A stretch of DNA of 64,000 bases from NCBI RefSeq assembly GCF_902459465.1, contig NW_022985717.1:1-64000 (forward strand), written 5' to 3'. This DNA comes from Asterias rubens (lineage: Eukaryota; Echinodermata; Asteroidea; Forcipulatida; Asteriidae). Of this stretch, positions 28,571-61,378 are shown piece after piece. The notes under the pieces are model-generated. The model made no database searches and was not told where the DNA came from. It saw only the letters and a list, made by a program, of their open reading frames with translations. The position numbers and the translations under genes were made by a program. Each line of letters starts with the position of its first letter. Positions within the stretch are counted from its first letter, which is position 1.

Positions 28571-29145
28571 AGTCACCTGGAAATAGAATTTCTTTTCTTC
28601 TTTCAAACATAAGAGTATATGCTTACGAACAATAAAACAATTTTTTTAGTAATTGTTTGTCATTTATGTTTAAAAAATATGTAAAGTTGTTGGGGGGGCT
28701 GACTCCGCCTACCCCTTTTGTGACGTCAATCGAGGCAGACTTTGCCTGCAATGCGTATAGTAAACACACGTGCAAAGTACATGTACGTCCAAGTCGTGAG
28801 TTGGTACATTTCAAAAAGTGTTTTTCTGCATTGAGCAGCAATACACCTGGTCGGCATTGCCGGAAAAAAAACATTTTTTTTTTTTGAAACTTACAAACTC
28901 ACGACTTGGTCCGTACATGTACTTTGCAATTGTGTTTACTCTACGCATTACAGGCAAAGTCTGCCTCGATTGACGTCACGAACAGCGCCCTCTCGGGTCG
29001 GGGTCTACTCTTAAATTTGTAAAAAACATAAGAACTGATTTTTTAAAACCTTAGTTAACTGTTTATTCACATTCCACTCATCAAAACACATATATTAGTG
29101 ACAAAAGCTTTATTTTGAAAAAATACCACTTTCAGGTGACTTTAA
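28567..29145. mobile_element. TTAA-flanked element, 'AGTCACCTG' family, large internal palindrome
   Basis: TTAA at 28567-28570 (shared with the neighbouring MITE) and 29142-29145, with agtcacctgg and ttcaggtgact ends. Inside, tgacgtcaatcgaggcagac (28721 on) faces gtctgcctcgattgacgtca (28957 on), with arms of about 95 bases. No ORF is credible. Confidence 0.8.
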
Positions 29146-29149
29146 GCAA

Positions 29150-29460
29150 GACACCTATAACCATTGCTTCGTCCTTCGGGTGGGACGTAAAGCCGTTGGT
29201 CCCATGTGTTGTGTAACACATGTAAAAGAACCCAGTGCAATTATCAAAAAGATAAGGGGTTCGCCCAGGTGTTAGATAAGGTGCTAAATAATTGGGTCTC
29301 AGAATTCATCACTGCAATAAGCTATCTTTCTGATATACTCAGCGCATTGAGTACCTTGTTTGGTAGATACGTGAGTTATATAAGACTTCCATATTACTAT
29401 ATTATTATTCGTATTATTGTAATTATAGAGAGCTTTCATTTTGTTGTTGGATCTGAGCGG
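29150..29460 (+). mobile_element. LINE 3'-terminal fragment
   Basis: The order 'acgtaaagccgttggtccca', 'gtaaaagaacccagtgcaat', 'gataaggggttcgccc' and a TATTATT-type end is that of a non-LTR element 3' region. No ORF remains. Confidence 0.5.
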
Positions 29461-30596
29461 CTTCGTTTATGGTGGCAGCGTTTAGACCCTGATCATGATA
29501 CATCCATCTTGGTCATTTTCCTCTTTTATCAAATAACAATAATGTATGGTAAAAGTCATTTTGCAAAAAGGAACCAGACAATTTGTTCTTCCAGCCTCGG
29601 TTTGGTTACATTGATATCTATGGGAGAAATTCAAGATGGCTGCACCATGAATACAATTTTTTACAATGTTGTACCGTATATATAATTTTGCATTGTTTGT
29701 GTATATTTTGGAAGTTAAAAATTACGTGTTTATGTATATATAGTCAGTCGCTTGCAATCTGTTTCTTTATTTTAATTTTCTTTATGATATCAAATTGTAA
29801 AACAAAGTATTTTAACAAATTTAAATTGTGATCGAAACGATTGTCATGGTTAGGTCTAATATACAAACGTCAGATAGCTGATAGTTTCTGACATTTTAAA
29901 AATAAGTTTTTTTTAAGCCATCGTGAAATTAACTCTTCGCGCTTTGTTTCATTTTGTGCTGTACATGCTAAACAATTAAAGTGACATTAAAATGCTCCCG
30001 TCGGTAAACTTCAAAGTAGTTAACCAAACTTGAATAGGTTGTAGAAATAATAATAACGCTTCTGTATGGCTCTGTATGGTAAAAACAAAAAAGACCTAAA
30101 TTAGCTGCCGCACAGGCGTGTCACTAAATTTGTAGTGCACTTTGCACATTTGTAGATAGATTTTCTATCATTGGTGTCGAGGTGTGTGTTTCTGCTGTCA
30201 AATACTAACGTTTTGTATATATAGGAAACTGTTAATAAACTTAAACACTTTGCCAGTTAAAAAAAAGGGCACACCGTGGTGTTAAGAAGTGTTCTTTTCT
30301 TTTTTTACAAGGGTATGTTTCTTGTTTCACAAGAGTAATTAGGCAAGACTTCTAATGTACATTTGCTACATTTGAGTAGATTTCCTGCCTTGATAAGAGC
30401 TTGTGGCGGGACACCCTTGAAAATCAAATTCCACCTTTCATTGTCTTATCTGGGTTCCCTATGCTTCTATTAGGGCTTCACTTCCATACTGGCTGGTTGT
30501 TGTTGGGTTTTTGGCTTTTTTGGTGGTGGGGGGGGGGGGTGTAAACAAGTTTTTTTCACAATATTTCAACAACTTAATCAATACCGGTACATACAG

Positions 30597-30749
30597 GGTG
30601 CGTTCGTTTAGCTTCCCTGGGTCGACCCCGGTGTGTGGCGTTTTTTTTTCCAGGACGAATGTGGGTAACTATCTACACACGTTCATCCTGGGAAAACAAA
30701 TAAGCCACACACCGGGGTCGACCCGGGGAAGCTAAACGAACGCACCCAC
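30597..30749. repeat. Long near-perfect palindrome, about 65-bp arms
   Basis: gggtgcgttcgtttagcttc, cctgggtcgaccccggtgtg at the left face cacaccggggtcgacccggg, gaagctaaacgaacgcaccc at the right. The centre is gaatgtgggtaac..tctacacacgttcat. It is GC-richer than its surroundings and probably a foldback element. Confidence 0.85.
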
Positions 30750-31413
30750 AGTATCCGTGCAATTCTCGTTCAAAAGTTTCACTTCATAGTTAGGATCTTT
30801 TAAAGTATTTTTTTTCTTCTTCTTTTTTCTTTTTTTTTCATAATTCTTCACATTCTGTTTAGTCATTAACCACGAATTCCACATGAATGATTTTTCAGTT
30901 ATACAGTCAAACCGAAATTAATGACATTGGTCGAATTCCAGAATAAATCAGCCATGACATAACCTTTGTATGACTTCTGTGGTTGTATATCTCGTCTATT
31001 TTTACCCTTTTAAAACTGGTTAAAATAGACAAGTGGTTTTGACTACCGCAATAGTCGTAGAAAAACTGGTTCCCGCAATCCCTTTTGTGTGCTTACTATC
31101 TCTCACATGCCGTGGACCCGTGCTCTGTGGACGGTAGAGGGCGAGATGGGATGGATGAGCCAGAGAATGGCGGTGTGGGAGCTATTGTTGCACACGTCTT
31201 TGTTGTGCAGTTATGCATAACAAATCAATTTGACCTGGGAATACTAAATATTCGTACGTCCAAAACACTTTCTCACACTAACTCGGCAGCATTCACAAGC
31301 TGCGCCGTACCGCAACCAAACTGAGATACTGTGCTCCGTTGTGCATGTGTAAGACGCAATTTAGCAAGATTTCTCAAGGGATGCCATAACATTCACTTCA
31401 TAAGAAAGAGGAC

Positions 31414-31420
31414 TATTTAA
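31414..31420 (+). promoter_or_regulatory. Possible TATA-like element of the mesh-like gene
   Basis: tatttaa lies 101 bases before the ATG at 31521. A start about 30 bases downstream would leave a leader near 75 bases. No other promoter motif stands out. Confidence 0.25.
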
Positions 31421-31520
31421 GGAATACATGTATTCGTTTCTCCAGACATTTTTGTTTTGAGAGGAGAGGATAATTGTTGAACGTGAGAACTGGGAACTAG
31501 CGGGCAGGTGTTTAGATGAG

Positions 31521-52208
<20,688 letters not shown>

Positions 52209-52812
52209 AGAGGGGTTGGACTTGTATTGCTTCATGTGTCAACAACGTCTTCTTCATATCATACAAAAATAGTCAGGTGCACTGTACTTAAGTTTTGTTG
52301 TATTGGGATATCATAGTGTGTGCTAGAATCCTGTTCATGCCAATTGCTTATCTACACCCAGGAGTATTACATGGGTATATTTTGAGAGCAAATGCATACC
52401 ACTAGTGTCCCAGGGGAAAAGGTCGGCTGGAAATTCTGTCCCCATATATGCAAAATTAGTGGGCTGAAGGGGGGATGTTTCAAAAGAGGGCGCTTTCATA
52501 TGTAGTTTGTACACAGTTTGCCTTATATGAGGACTCTCCGGGGGGGGGGGGGGGTTCACACATAATCTCCTGCCACACCGGCGCCATATAATTGTTCATA
52601 AAAACAATGATAATTGATTACTTTGGTTAATGACCTGTGGCCCCATATCACATAAAAGGAAAACGCATATCTACAACGCAATAACAGTTTGAAGAAAATT
52701 ACCATTAACTGCCAGACATTATCATGCATACAGTTTTGAAGATTTTAACATAACATTTTCACAATGTTTTTTATAGTTATGAAAAATTGTTTTGGCATAA
52801 CTAAAACACCAA

Positions 52813-52818
52813 AATAAA
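52813..52818 (+). terminator. Candidate poly(A) signal of the mesh-like gene
   Basis: First canonical AATAAA after the stop, 605 bases downstream. No transcript evidence is available. Confidence 0.3.
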
Positions 52819-52958
52819 TGCGATAAAAAGCATCGATTGGTCCTGTGGAATATAATATCACCGAAATACCTCCATGCGTGATACTTCCACACACTCATAT
52901 ACCGGTTTATTCTGTAATTTACAACAAAACCCTGACAAAACTTTGTTCTTTTGGTACC

Positions 52959-53135
52959 TTAAAGGAACACGTTGCCTTGGATCGGACGGGTTGGTTTATA
53001 CAAAGCGTTTGTAACCGTTTTTTATAAAATGCATACGGTTGGAAAGATGTTTTAAAAGTAGAATACAATGATCCACACAAGTTTGCCTCGAAATCGCGTG
53101 GTTTTCCTTTTACTGCGCGAACTCACACGATCGGC
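52959..53135. mobile_element. TTAA palindromic MITE, 'AGGAACACGTTGCCTTGG' family, copy 3 (right half lost)
   Basis: TTAA 52959-52962 then aggaacacgttgccttggat and the family body to cgcgaactcacacgatcggc. The complementary right half is absent. Confidence 0.8.
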
Positions 53136-55077
53136 TGCTGTTTTGGTACCTTCAACCTGCTGTTTCTGGTACCTTAAACATTTTGATGACATTTGGTGTG
53201 TTATTGAAATTAGTGAAAACCCAACCATTCCCCTCAAAAAACAGACGAAAAGAAGATGTATTAGACAATTTTATTATTATAAATCTATCACTAAATGTGA
53301 AATATTATGAGTGACATTCGAGTGAAATTTGTAATTTTAATACATATTAGATATTTTTGAAATTATATTTACATAAAATGTATGTTATTATGAAATTTTA
53401 ATAATAATTATTGTTAATTTACCGATATTTGCATTTTGAAATTTCGTTCACTTTGACTATACTAAACTTACTTAATTAGCATTTTATATTACTTATATTA
53501 ATTTACACCATTATAATCATCGAAAGGGTGGAGGATTGTTTTTATACAAATAGCATGGCTTTTTTAAAATAATAAAAACTATCCCTTAATCATAATAACT
53601 TGATTCTGTACTTATACCGCAGAGTGTTCAACTAGCGTCTAATTGAAAATATATCTATGCAATTTTATGCAATTAAAGAAATTATAAAAAATAATGCACT
53701 TTAAAAGCTTCAACAGGTCAAATGTTAATGCGGTGAAAGGAAAATAGTTTCCAGAAATGTATTATATAGTACTGTAGATATTATCTATCGGAATAGTTGC
53801 ATAGCATCCGTATTCAGTAGGTTGTTACAAAATATACTAAGCTATCAACGATACCAAAAATATAGTATAGTTATAGGTAAATATATACCTTATTGCTATA
53901 TATAATAAAAAATGAATGAAAAAGCGCACATTCTTACCATGTCTATAGTAGCTTAGAAAATGCAATCAATTTTTATTTAGCTATGGCCAGTTATGTTTTT
54001 TATTCTTTCTTTCTTTTTCAAGTTTTTATGTATTTACGAATATTCCGTTTTTACGATAGAAAAGAGAGAAGGGCCATGGAAATTTGCTTCAATTTTATCG
54101 GTTGTTGGACCTTCTACCGAAACGAAATATATTGACTATTGTCTCTCAAAACAACGATCTTTTGTTTTAATAAGATAAACTTAATTAAATATAAAGGCCT
54201 CTTAATAAGATGTCATTATTATAGTATATTCTGATTCTGAAAATGTTCAAAATATAGGGTTTTTTTTGCAAAAAAATTGCCAGCAGCCAATTTCATTTTC
54301 AAGCATTCGTATTGAGTTGATTTTTAAAACGTCTTTAAATTTCATTTGAATGTGTATGTCTATTCATAGCATGACATTCAGTATAACATGAAGGCCCACA
54401 TATTGTGGCGTTAGTACTTACAGCTGTATTGTTTTCATGGGCATATAAGACGAATCTAAGATGTTATATGAGTTGTTTGTTCGTTGTTCGTTTAGATCCT
54501 GCTGGTCGGGAATCCTTAGAAAGTGCACTTTACTATACTTTTGTTATTATTGTGGTTTCCATCTTGTTTTCTCATTGTTACCTCATATTGAAATCTATTT
54601 CACCAAAGCGGGGCTGGGTGGAAAAAAATAATCATTATTTTATTGTAGTTTTGGAACCATTCAAGCCAAATAAAAAAGTGGCTCACTGTAATTGGTGAAT
54701 ACTATCCTTGTATTATGTGAGGTTTACGAAGAAGTCATTTTAGAAAGAAGCAGGAACCAACTTCATGTAGCCTAACTATAAATTGTTTGAATATCTTACC
54801 ATAGGCATGTGCTTCCCCTCTCTCATGTTATCATGCGTTGACGCGATTTGGTCCTTTATTTATTTTTAATGAACCTGTTATTATTCTTATCCCTTTCTGT
54901 TGTTCGCGTAATAAATACAATGGTCATTAGTTACGTACGAACTCTGCTCTATGGTTCTTTGTTTGTGGTGTGTTGGATTGAACGATTCTTGTTTGAGAAA
55001 TAAAAGATTCATCTTGGGTAGAAAAAGGTGCTCATCTGACAACTGTTAAAAAATGTACAACTGAACGACGATCTTGT

Positions 55078-55453
55078 TTAAAGGCAGTGGACACTATTGG
55101 TAATTACTCAAAATAGGTTTAGCATAAAACCTTATGAGTAATGGGGAGTTGTTGATGGTATAAAACACTGAGAAACGGCTCCCTCTGAAAAAACGTTGTT
55201 TTCGAGAAAGAAGTAATTTTCCACGAATTTGATTTCGAGACCTCAGATTTAGAATTTGAGGTCTCAAAATCAAGCATCTGAAAGCACACAACTTCGTGTG
55301 ACAAGGTTGTTTTTTTTCTTTCATTATTATCTCGCAACTTTGTCGACCGAATGAGCTCAAATTTTCACAGTTTGTTATTTTATGCATATATTGAGATAAA
55401 CAAAGTGAGAAGACTGGTTTTTGACGATTACCAATATTGCCCAGTGTCTTTGA
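55078..55453. mobile_element. Main-family MITE, copy 13
   Basis: TTAA 55078-55081, aggcagtggacactattggt at the left, ccaatattgcccagtgtctt at the right with the last TTAA decayed. Hairpin tcgagacctcagatttagaa, ttgaggtctc. Confidence 0.83.
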
Positions 55454-55868
55454 AGGTAAAGTATTCCTTTGGTTTTTGGAATCGTTCAAGTGTTGTCATA
55501 AAGGCCTAAAACGTGATGTATGCAATAAAACTGTGAACCATCTATTTCAAAAGATGTTCGCACTTTTGAGATATTGCTGGAAAACCTATCCAGCGCGAAT
55601 AATAATCTCTGGGGTATACACAATCTGATAAGCGTTACTACAGTAACGCTTGTTCCAAGTTCAATTATTTCTCCCAAACAATAAGTATCTACAATGTGTA
55701 ATGACTGTATTTTTATCATTAAGCAATATTTTACGATGACTGCCTCATGTCCATAGTGTAGTGAAGAGCCTTGATTAAAATTTACACCTGGATATCCCAC
55801 AGCATCTAAATGTGCAGGTATTGCCATGCAATTAGGCAGGAGACCAAGTTGTGAGCGCTGCTGGTTGC

Positions 55869-55880
55869 CCCCCCCCCCCC

Positions 55881-55909
<29 letters not shown>
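55869..55909 (+). repeat. Oligo(C)-oligo(A) tract
   Basis: A run of about 14 C followed by about 28 A. Exact length is unreliable in any assembly. Similar C or G runs occur at 30529-30539, 49662-49676, 52540-52554 and 56965-56981. Confidence 0.9.
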
Positions 55910-55912
<3 letters not shown>

Positions 55913-56570
55913 ATGGGAAAATCTTAAGAACGGGAACAAAGGAAATAACAATGTCTCCACAGGAATGCAAAAAATGGAATGTGTTTGTTCAACAAGTTGT
56001 TGGTTGTGGTTCACAGCCATCCAAGTGTTAACACAGCCCCACACCTCCAGCAGCCAACTCCGACTAAGATACTCTATCCACGTCAAAAAGAGAAGATGAG
56101 AATATATGATATATTAAAAAAAGGATATGGTAAGTTTATCAAATGCTAGAACCACATTCACCATATAATATTGTATTGGACAAATTTCCGTACCCTGCCC
56201 ACCACCTTTTTTCATTCGTTATATTTATGAAATAAATTAGTAACTAATTTACTCAAATGGTGAGATATTCCTTTTGGTATACACGTGTGAAAGAGTGGTG
56301 GTGGCAGGATACGGAAGTATTTCCTATTTAATAATATCTACAATGACATTCTGATGATAATTCTTTAAAATATTACTATGGTAACCTTGTTTTGACGGTC
56401 CATATGGTGCATTATTATAATGAGGCACGCATTCATAAAATACACTCACTGAAAAACAGTCACATGGCTATAACAGAAATAAGGGCCCGAATAAATGCCA
56501 CGGTGTACAGCAGAATTCTGCGCTTATCTTACAGTGGATTGTAAAAGCACACACAGTCGATGATGGGACC

Positions 56571-56757
56571 TGGGCCAAATTTCACAGAGCTGCTTATTAA
56601 TCACAAAATGTCTAAGCACAGCCAAATAATGTTAAACATAGTAAGGTTACCAGCGAAGTGCCAGCCTTGTCACATGTTTACCTGCTCATATCTGCTCGGC
56701 AGAAAATGGTTAAAGCAGCATTGTGTGCTTACAAGCAGATCTATGAAATTGGGCCCA
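56571..56757. mobile_element. GGGCC...GGGCCC palindromic element, diverged copy
   Basis: tgggccaaatttcacagagc at the left faces agatctatgaaattgggccc at the right. The interior (ttaatcacaaaatgtctaag, ttaaagcagcattgtgtgct) is partly complementary. Confidence 0.7.
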
Positions 56758-57124
56758 GGTGGTATAAACACAAAATAGTCAGACAAACCAAAGTTCACAT
56801 AAAATGTAAATTTTGTTTATCCCCGATGTAAAATCAACATCTATAAAAATTAAAGGTGTGCACAACATTAGTAAGATTGGGCCTATCTATTTTGGCAATC
56901 AATTTTCTGATCTTTGATTAATTTTAGACCCTATTTCTCTGGATTGCATTGGTAATGATTTCACCCCCCCCCCCCCCCCCCATTATAAATCCAGTTCCTC
57001 GTCGCGAGGGGATTTAAAATCCAAACCTTTTCCAAATTGCATTAAAGATTCTACAAAAATATAATAGTTATCTTTTTCTCCCCTGGATTTTTATGTTGAT
57101 AAATAGCTGTAAACAATCACTACC

Positions 57125-57174
57125 ATTGGCTAGTTCTGCTGTTTATGCAAATGAGGTGTGGCCAGACGTATAAG
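57125..57174 (+). promoter_or_regulatory. Promoter-like cluster: CCAAT (inverted), octamer, TATA
   Basis: ATTGG at 57125-57129, the octamer ATGCAAAT at 57145-57152 and TATAAG at 57169-57174 lie in order upstream of the proposed first exon. A start near 57200 would give a leader of about 170 bases to the ATG at 57368. Spacing is typical of a TATA promoter; activity is inferred. Confidence 0.5.
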
Positions 57175-57367
57175 CAGCAGACCGTTTTCAAAAAAATGCA
57201 GAGATCCATAGACTGAAACCACTGTGCTTATCAACCAGACGACCAGGGTAGTCGGTTGTCAGCGCGGGCAATTGAGACCCCGAGATCGAAGGGTATAGTG
57301 AGCTTGTGGTTGATGCATCAGGTGATTGTGGGAAAAGGCGGGTCAGTTGCAATCACGGGCAAATAAT

Positions 57368-57370
57368 ATG
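57368..57370 (+). CDS. TMEM272-like gene exon 1: start codon only
   Basis: ATG is the last codon before a consensus donor (aataatATG/gtaaga). The next exon at 61379 opens in phase 0 with GCC, giving MADAEEGL. The preceding 170 bases would be 5' leader. An ATG-only coding exon is known in other genes; here it is supported by phase, donor quality and the promoter-like cluster upstream. Confidence 0.55.
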
Positions 57371-57972
57371 GTAAGATTTTGGTGTTTGTGGTTTTTGTAT
57401 ACGGTGTTTGTTTAAACAAAGACAATACAGCTGCTGATATGTTTTTACTTCAGTGTTGACTTTATAACTCAAACAATGCCTGTTATTATTCTGTTATGCC
57501 TGTTCTGTCCAAAACATTTTTTTTTGCAATATTATATGGTGTTTTTTCTGCTGGATTTCTGTCCTTATTTCATTTCAGATTATTTTCATAGTATTTATAT
57601 GGTATCTCATACTGGTATTTTGTGTTGACTTTTTATGCACAATTGGTTATTTATTTGTCTTAGGCCTATTTTATTTGTTTTGCAATTAATTTATTAATTT
57701 TGCTTTATCCGAGCTGATTATGAAGATATGCATCATTGATTCCAGGTAAATTAGAGTTCAGTGAGCCATACGACTATCGTCCATGTACGAAGCCCGGTAT
57801 AATTTCAAATCAAATCCAAACTTGCCAAACACACCAACTCGGACCAATAAAATGTCAGCCCTCAGCCAAAGGATGCAAATACTGGCAGGTATTGCAAACA
57901 CAAAACTATATTTTAGGGAGGTGGAAATCCATGTGCCAGATGCCTTGTAAATTAACACAAGAGGCCTACTCA

Positions 57973-58326
57973 TTAAAGACATGGACACTATTGATAATTG
58001 TCAAAGACCAGTCTTCTCACTTGGTGTATCTCAACATATGCATAAAATAACATATTGAGCTCAATTGGTCGTAAAAGTTGCGAGTAAACTATGAAAGAAA
58101 AAAACATCCTTGTCACACGAAGTTGTGTGCTTTCAGATGCTTGATTTCGAGACCTCAAATTCTAAATATGAGGTCTCGAAATCAAATTCGTGGAAAATTA
58201 CTTCTTTCTCGAAAACTACATCACTTCAGAGGGAGCCGTTTCTCACACTGTTTTTTACTATCAACCTCTTCCCATTTAAGCTGATAAATATTTTGAGTAA
58301 TTACCAATAGTGTCCGCTGCCTTTAA
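57973..58326. mobile_element. TTAA-flanked MITE, main family, copy 14
   Basis: TTAA 57973-57976 and 58323-58326, agacatggacactattgata at the left and ccaatagtgtccgctgcct at the right. Hairpin gagacctcaaattctaaata, tgaggtctcg. Confidence 0.85.
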
Positions 58327-58613
58327 ATTTACTATAATTTTTAATAGGCCTAGATACGATGTGGTTCATGATAGCAGGTATGTGTTCTGTCTACGGTGTC
58401 ATTATGATTAATGAGGCGCATCGTTTCCATGCATCGCATTATATCAATCCCTCTTTTTGGCCAAGGCCTGCTTTTGTCTATGAAGAGTGTTAAATATTAT
58501 TTTTTGATTCAACCGCGTGGAATATAATGCCATGGGAATCGATGTTAGTTATGTCTTAAAACCACGCAGAGCAACAATCTCAGACACATACGTCTTTTTC
58601 GTTTGGCATTAGT

Positions 58614-58995
58614 TTAAAGGCACGACACCTTGGGTCATTGTCAAAGACCAGCAATCTAACTTAATTTTTGCCAACATTTGTACAAAATAACAAATCTGTG
58701 AAAATTTAGACTCAAGTTGGTTATCGAAGTTGCGAGAGAATAATGAAAGAAAAACACCCTTGTTGCACACTTTTGTGCTTTTATATGCCTAAAAAGACTT
58801 AAGGCCTTAAGTTTCTTATATTATTACCTTGGTGAGAAATTACCTCTTTCTCGAAAACTACGTTACTTCAGAGGAGGGAGCCGTTTCTCGCAATGTTTGA
58901 TACTATCAACAGCTCTGCATTGCCTGTTACCAAGTAACTTTGTTTGCTAACAATTATTTTGAGTAATTACCAATAATAATGTCCGTTGCCCTTAA
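58614..58995. mobile_element. TTAA-flanked MITE, main family, copy 15 with alternative hairpin
   Basis: TTAA 58614-58617 and 58992-58995, aggcacgacaccttgggtca at the left, ccaataataatgtccgttgc at the right. The centre is aaaaagacttaaggccttaa, gtttctt, not gagacctca. Confidence 0.8.
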
Positions 58996-59512
58996 ACACA
59001 ACTGCAATAGGCGTCTATATACATATTCAAATCACACCAGATGGTGTGAAATGGTGTCTTGCGGTTGATGGCCGTCATGGACTGTTGAAGTTGTGATTTC
59101 AAAGCCGAGTTCTATGTTGTATGTCGTCCATTATTTTTTTCAAAGGAATAAATAATAACATAATCAAAGCCTAATGGATGACTGGATGGACTTCAGTTAA
59201 TTGTCCACAGCATTGAAATACATTTTGAAATAATGCACTCACTGGATTATTTAACGCTTTACAGTCTTTTGTGCGAGAAATCCATTCAGATGCGTTTAAT
59301 GACAGTATTCCAAAATATGCTAGATTGCATTGTTGTCGAACAGAAAATAAAACAACATTGAAATGGATTTTGTGGCTGATCCGCATCGATTTACTCAATT
59401 ACAAAGCTTTCGAAATGCGTTCTGCTATATATAAAACATCAATTATGTCGAAGCAAAATACCAAAGGACTGACTGAAATGTCAACATTGTCACAATTTGG
59501 AAGCAATTGATA

Positions 59513-59911
59513 TTAAAGGAACACGATGCCTTGCATCAAGACGAGTTGGTTTATTAAAAGAGTTTGAAACCGTTTGTTATGAAACGCATAGGGTTAGAAA
59601 GATGTTTTAAAAGTAGAATATAATGATCCACACAAGTATCACTCAAAATTGCACGGTTTTCCTTTACGTCGCGAACTAACACGGTCGGCCATTATTATGG
59701 GAGTCAAAACATTTACTCCCATAAATGACCGACCGTGTCATTCGACGAGGTAAAAAGAAAAACCACGCAATTTCGAGGCATATTATTTGTGTTGATCATT
59801 GTATTCTACTTTTACAATATCTTTCTACCCATATGCATTTTTTATAACAAACGGTTACAAAACGCTTTTCAAAGACCAACTCGACCGATACAAGGCAACG
59901 TGTTCCTTTAA
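59513..59911. mobile_element. TTAA palindromic MITE, 'AGGAACACGTTGCCTTGG' family, copy 4
   Basis: TTAA 59513-59516 and 59908-59911. Ends aggaacacgatgccttgcat and tacaaggcaacgtgttcctt. Centre atgggagtcaaaacatttac, tcccat. Confidence 0.87.
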
Positions 59912-61378
59912 TAATTGTATTTGTAAGTCTCCTTCACATGACAGCATGGTTGCGAAATTTTACACAACGCCCCGTGTAAATTTGTAAAATTTCAGAACCA
60001 CGCTCAAATTAAAGCAATGGACATTTGCTAATTAATTGTTGTCGTGTGGAAAGGGCTTTATTGGCCTATCTGTAACGTCAATGACCACGAATCATAGGCC
60101 CTTTTTGAAACGACGGCTTCTGCTTTGGATTCGCCTTAGGCTAGCTTGGTCCGCCGATTGTTTTGACGATTGCGCCTGTTTTCAGACGTAAACGGAGCCT
60201 CAAACCGAATCCAAAGCCGACGCCGTGGTTTCGAAAAGGGCCGTAATTGCTGAGAGAAAATAAACATTATTGTCCAAACAGAATGTAGAACTGTTTGGTT
60301 GTCACCTCGAGCCCAAAGTTGATTAGCCTTTTGTCAAGCCGTACCCGTGTGGGGAAAGAGACCAACATCAAAAGACAAAGGACTCATCGCCTTGTGTATA
60401 GTGTCACAATGAACGCACATAAATATACAGCAAAGTCTCACAACAATGCGTTTTATGTTTAACATTTTATTTTAGTCAACCATCACAAGGTTTCTTAAAG
60501 CGATGCTTCATCGAATAGCCGCAAATCTCAGCTTTGATGACCTGAACTCCATTCATGTTAATTTGTTTGACGTCATGTTTGACGTCATGCATCTTAATTA
60601 GATCTTACGAATCAATTCACCAAGATACTTATCTAGATTTATGTTCAAATAATACACAGAAGAAGCCAAATAGCGTATAGTGAGGGGACCATCTGGAATG
60701 CCACGAGCATCTTGGTTGGCGGCTATCGTAAAAGAGGAAATGTGTCCTTTGTGTGCACAAATTACAGAACACCTTTCCTCCATAAATTGCCCATGATGGC
60801 GGCAATACATGCACCCCAGAAATACAATTATTTGATATAGGTGTCTCGTACAATGTTAATAATTAGTTCCACTTCGTGGAGCAATTATTGCAATTGCAAT
60901 CTGCCTACCTAGAACCTGTACGTATAAAAGGCCGGTGGTGTATAATGGGGAATATGCAGGGCATAAATTACTTTGTTGTTTTTGTGTATTATCTTCGGTC
61001 CGTATACACATTTTCTGTTGTTCCATTTATTACATTCTTTGTCAAGTGTGTCATTGGTGCTATGGAAACATTACCACTTAGTTAATTGATTACACGTATT
61101 TAGACACTGGACACTGATCAGTGTTATCTATGCATTAATTTGTACAGCTCTTTGTTGGGCACAGAAGGGCAAAAAAACGCGAGAAAAAAACACAATTCAA
61201 CACGGGAAATTTCACATCTGGCTTCAACGTTCAAATTGTTCAAACCCTCGGGTGTATTAGGATTCACCTAAACTTTTAAAGGGCACGTTGAGTGTGTTGT
61301 ATGACACGTCATTTTGCACTGCAGGGATCAGCAATGATTATTATTAATGGCTATTGATGTGACCCTTTGTTGTTTCAG
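59912..61378. other. Part of the first intron of the TMEM272-like gene
   Basis: A short foldback lies at 59944-59995 (catggttgcgaaattttaca, tgtaaaatttcagaaccacg) and another at 60096-60234 (ggccctttttgaaacgacgg, cgccgtggtttcgaaaaggg). A CRE doublet lies at 60568-60587. A minus-strand ORF at 60598-60810 is discussed under findings. No plus-strand exon is supported. Confidence 0.55.
60568..60587 (+). promoter_or_regulatory. Two consensus CRE sites (TGACGTCA)
   Basis: TGACGTCA occurs at 60568-60575 and again at 60580-60587, 12 bases apart start to start, within tttgacgtcatgtttgacgt. This is a full palindromic CREB/ATF site twice. It lies in the intron of the TMEM272-like gene. Confidence 0.5.

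Larger units (their letters stand above)
29146..31520. other. Intergenic region between gene C and the mesh-like gene
   Basis: No gene is supported. It includes a LINE tail at 29150-29460 (acgtaaagccgttggtccca, aagaacccagtgcaattatc, aggggttcgcccaggtgtt), a short dispersed repeat at 29500-29646, a long palindrome at 30597-30749 and poly-G and poly-T tracts. Bases 29650-30580 and 30760-31400 show nothing else recognised. Confidence 0.55.
52209..57120. other. 3' flank of the mesh-like gene and intergenic region
   Basis: No gene is supported. An AATAAA at 52813-52818 could end the mesh-like transcript. Contents: inverted copy of the intron-14 repeat (52330-52560), truncated TTAA element (52959-53135), main-family MITE (55078-55453), GGGCC-type element (56571-56757) and C/A homopolymers. 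Bases 53300-55077 are extremely AT-rich with no recognised feature. Confidence 0.6.

Noticed and set aside
29206-29685. 159-codon plus-strand ORF between gene C and the mesh-like gene
   Set aside because: It runs through a LINE 3' tail and a dispersed repeat, has no splice context or domain and is AT-driven.
55486-55827. 113-codon minus-strand ORF
   Set aside because: No recognisable motif and no flanking exon; probably chance.
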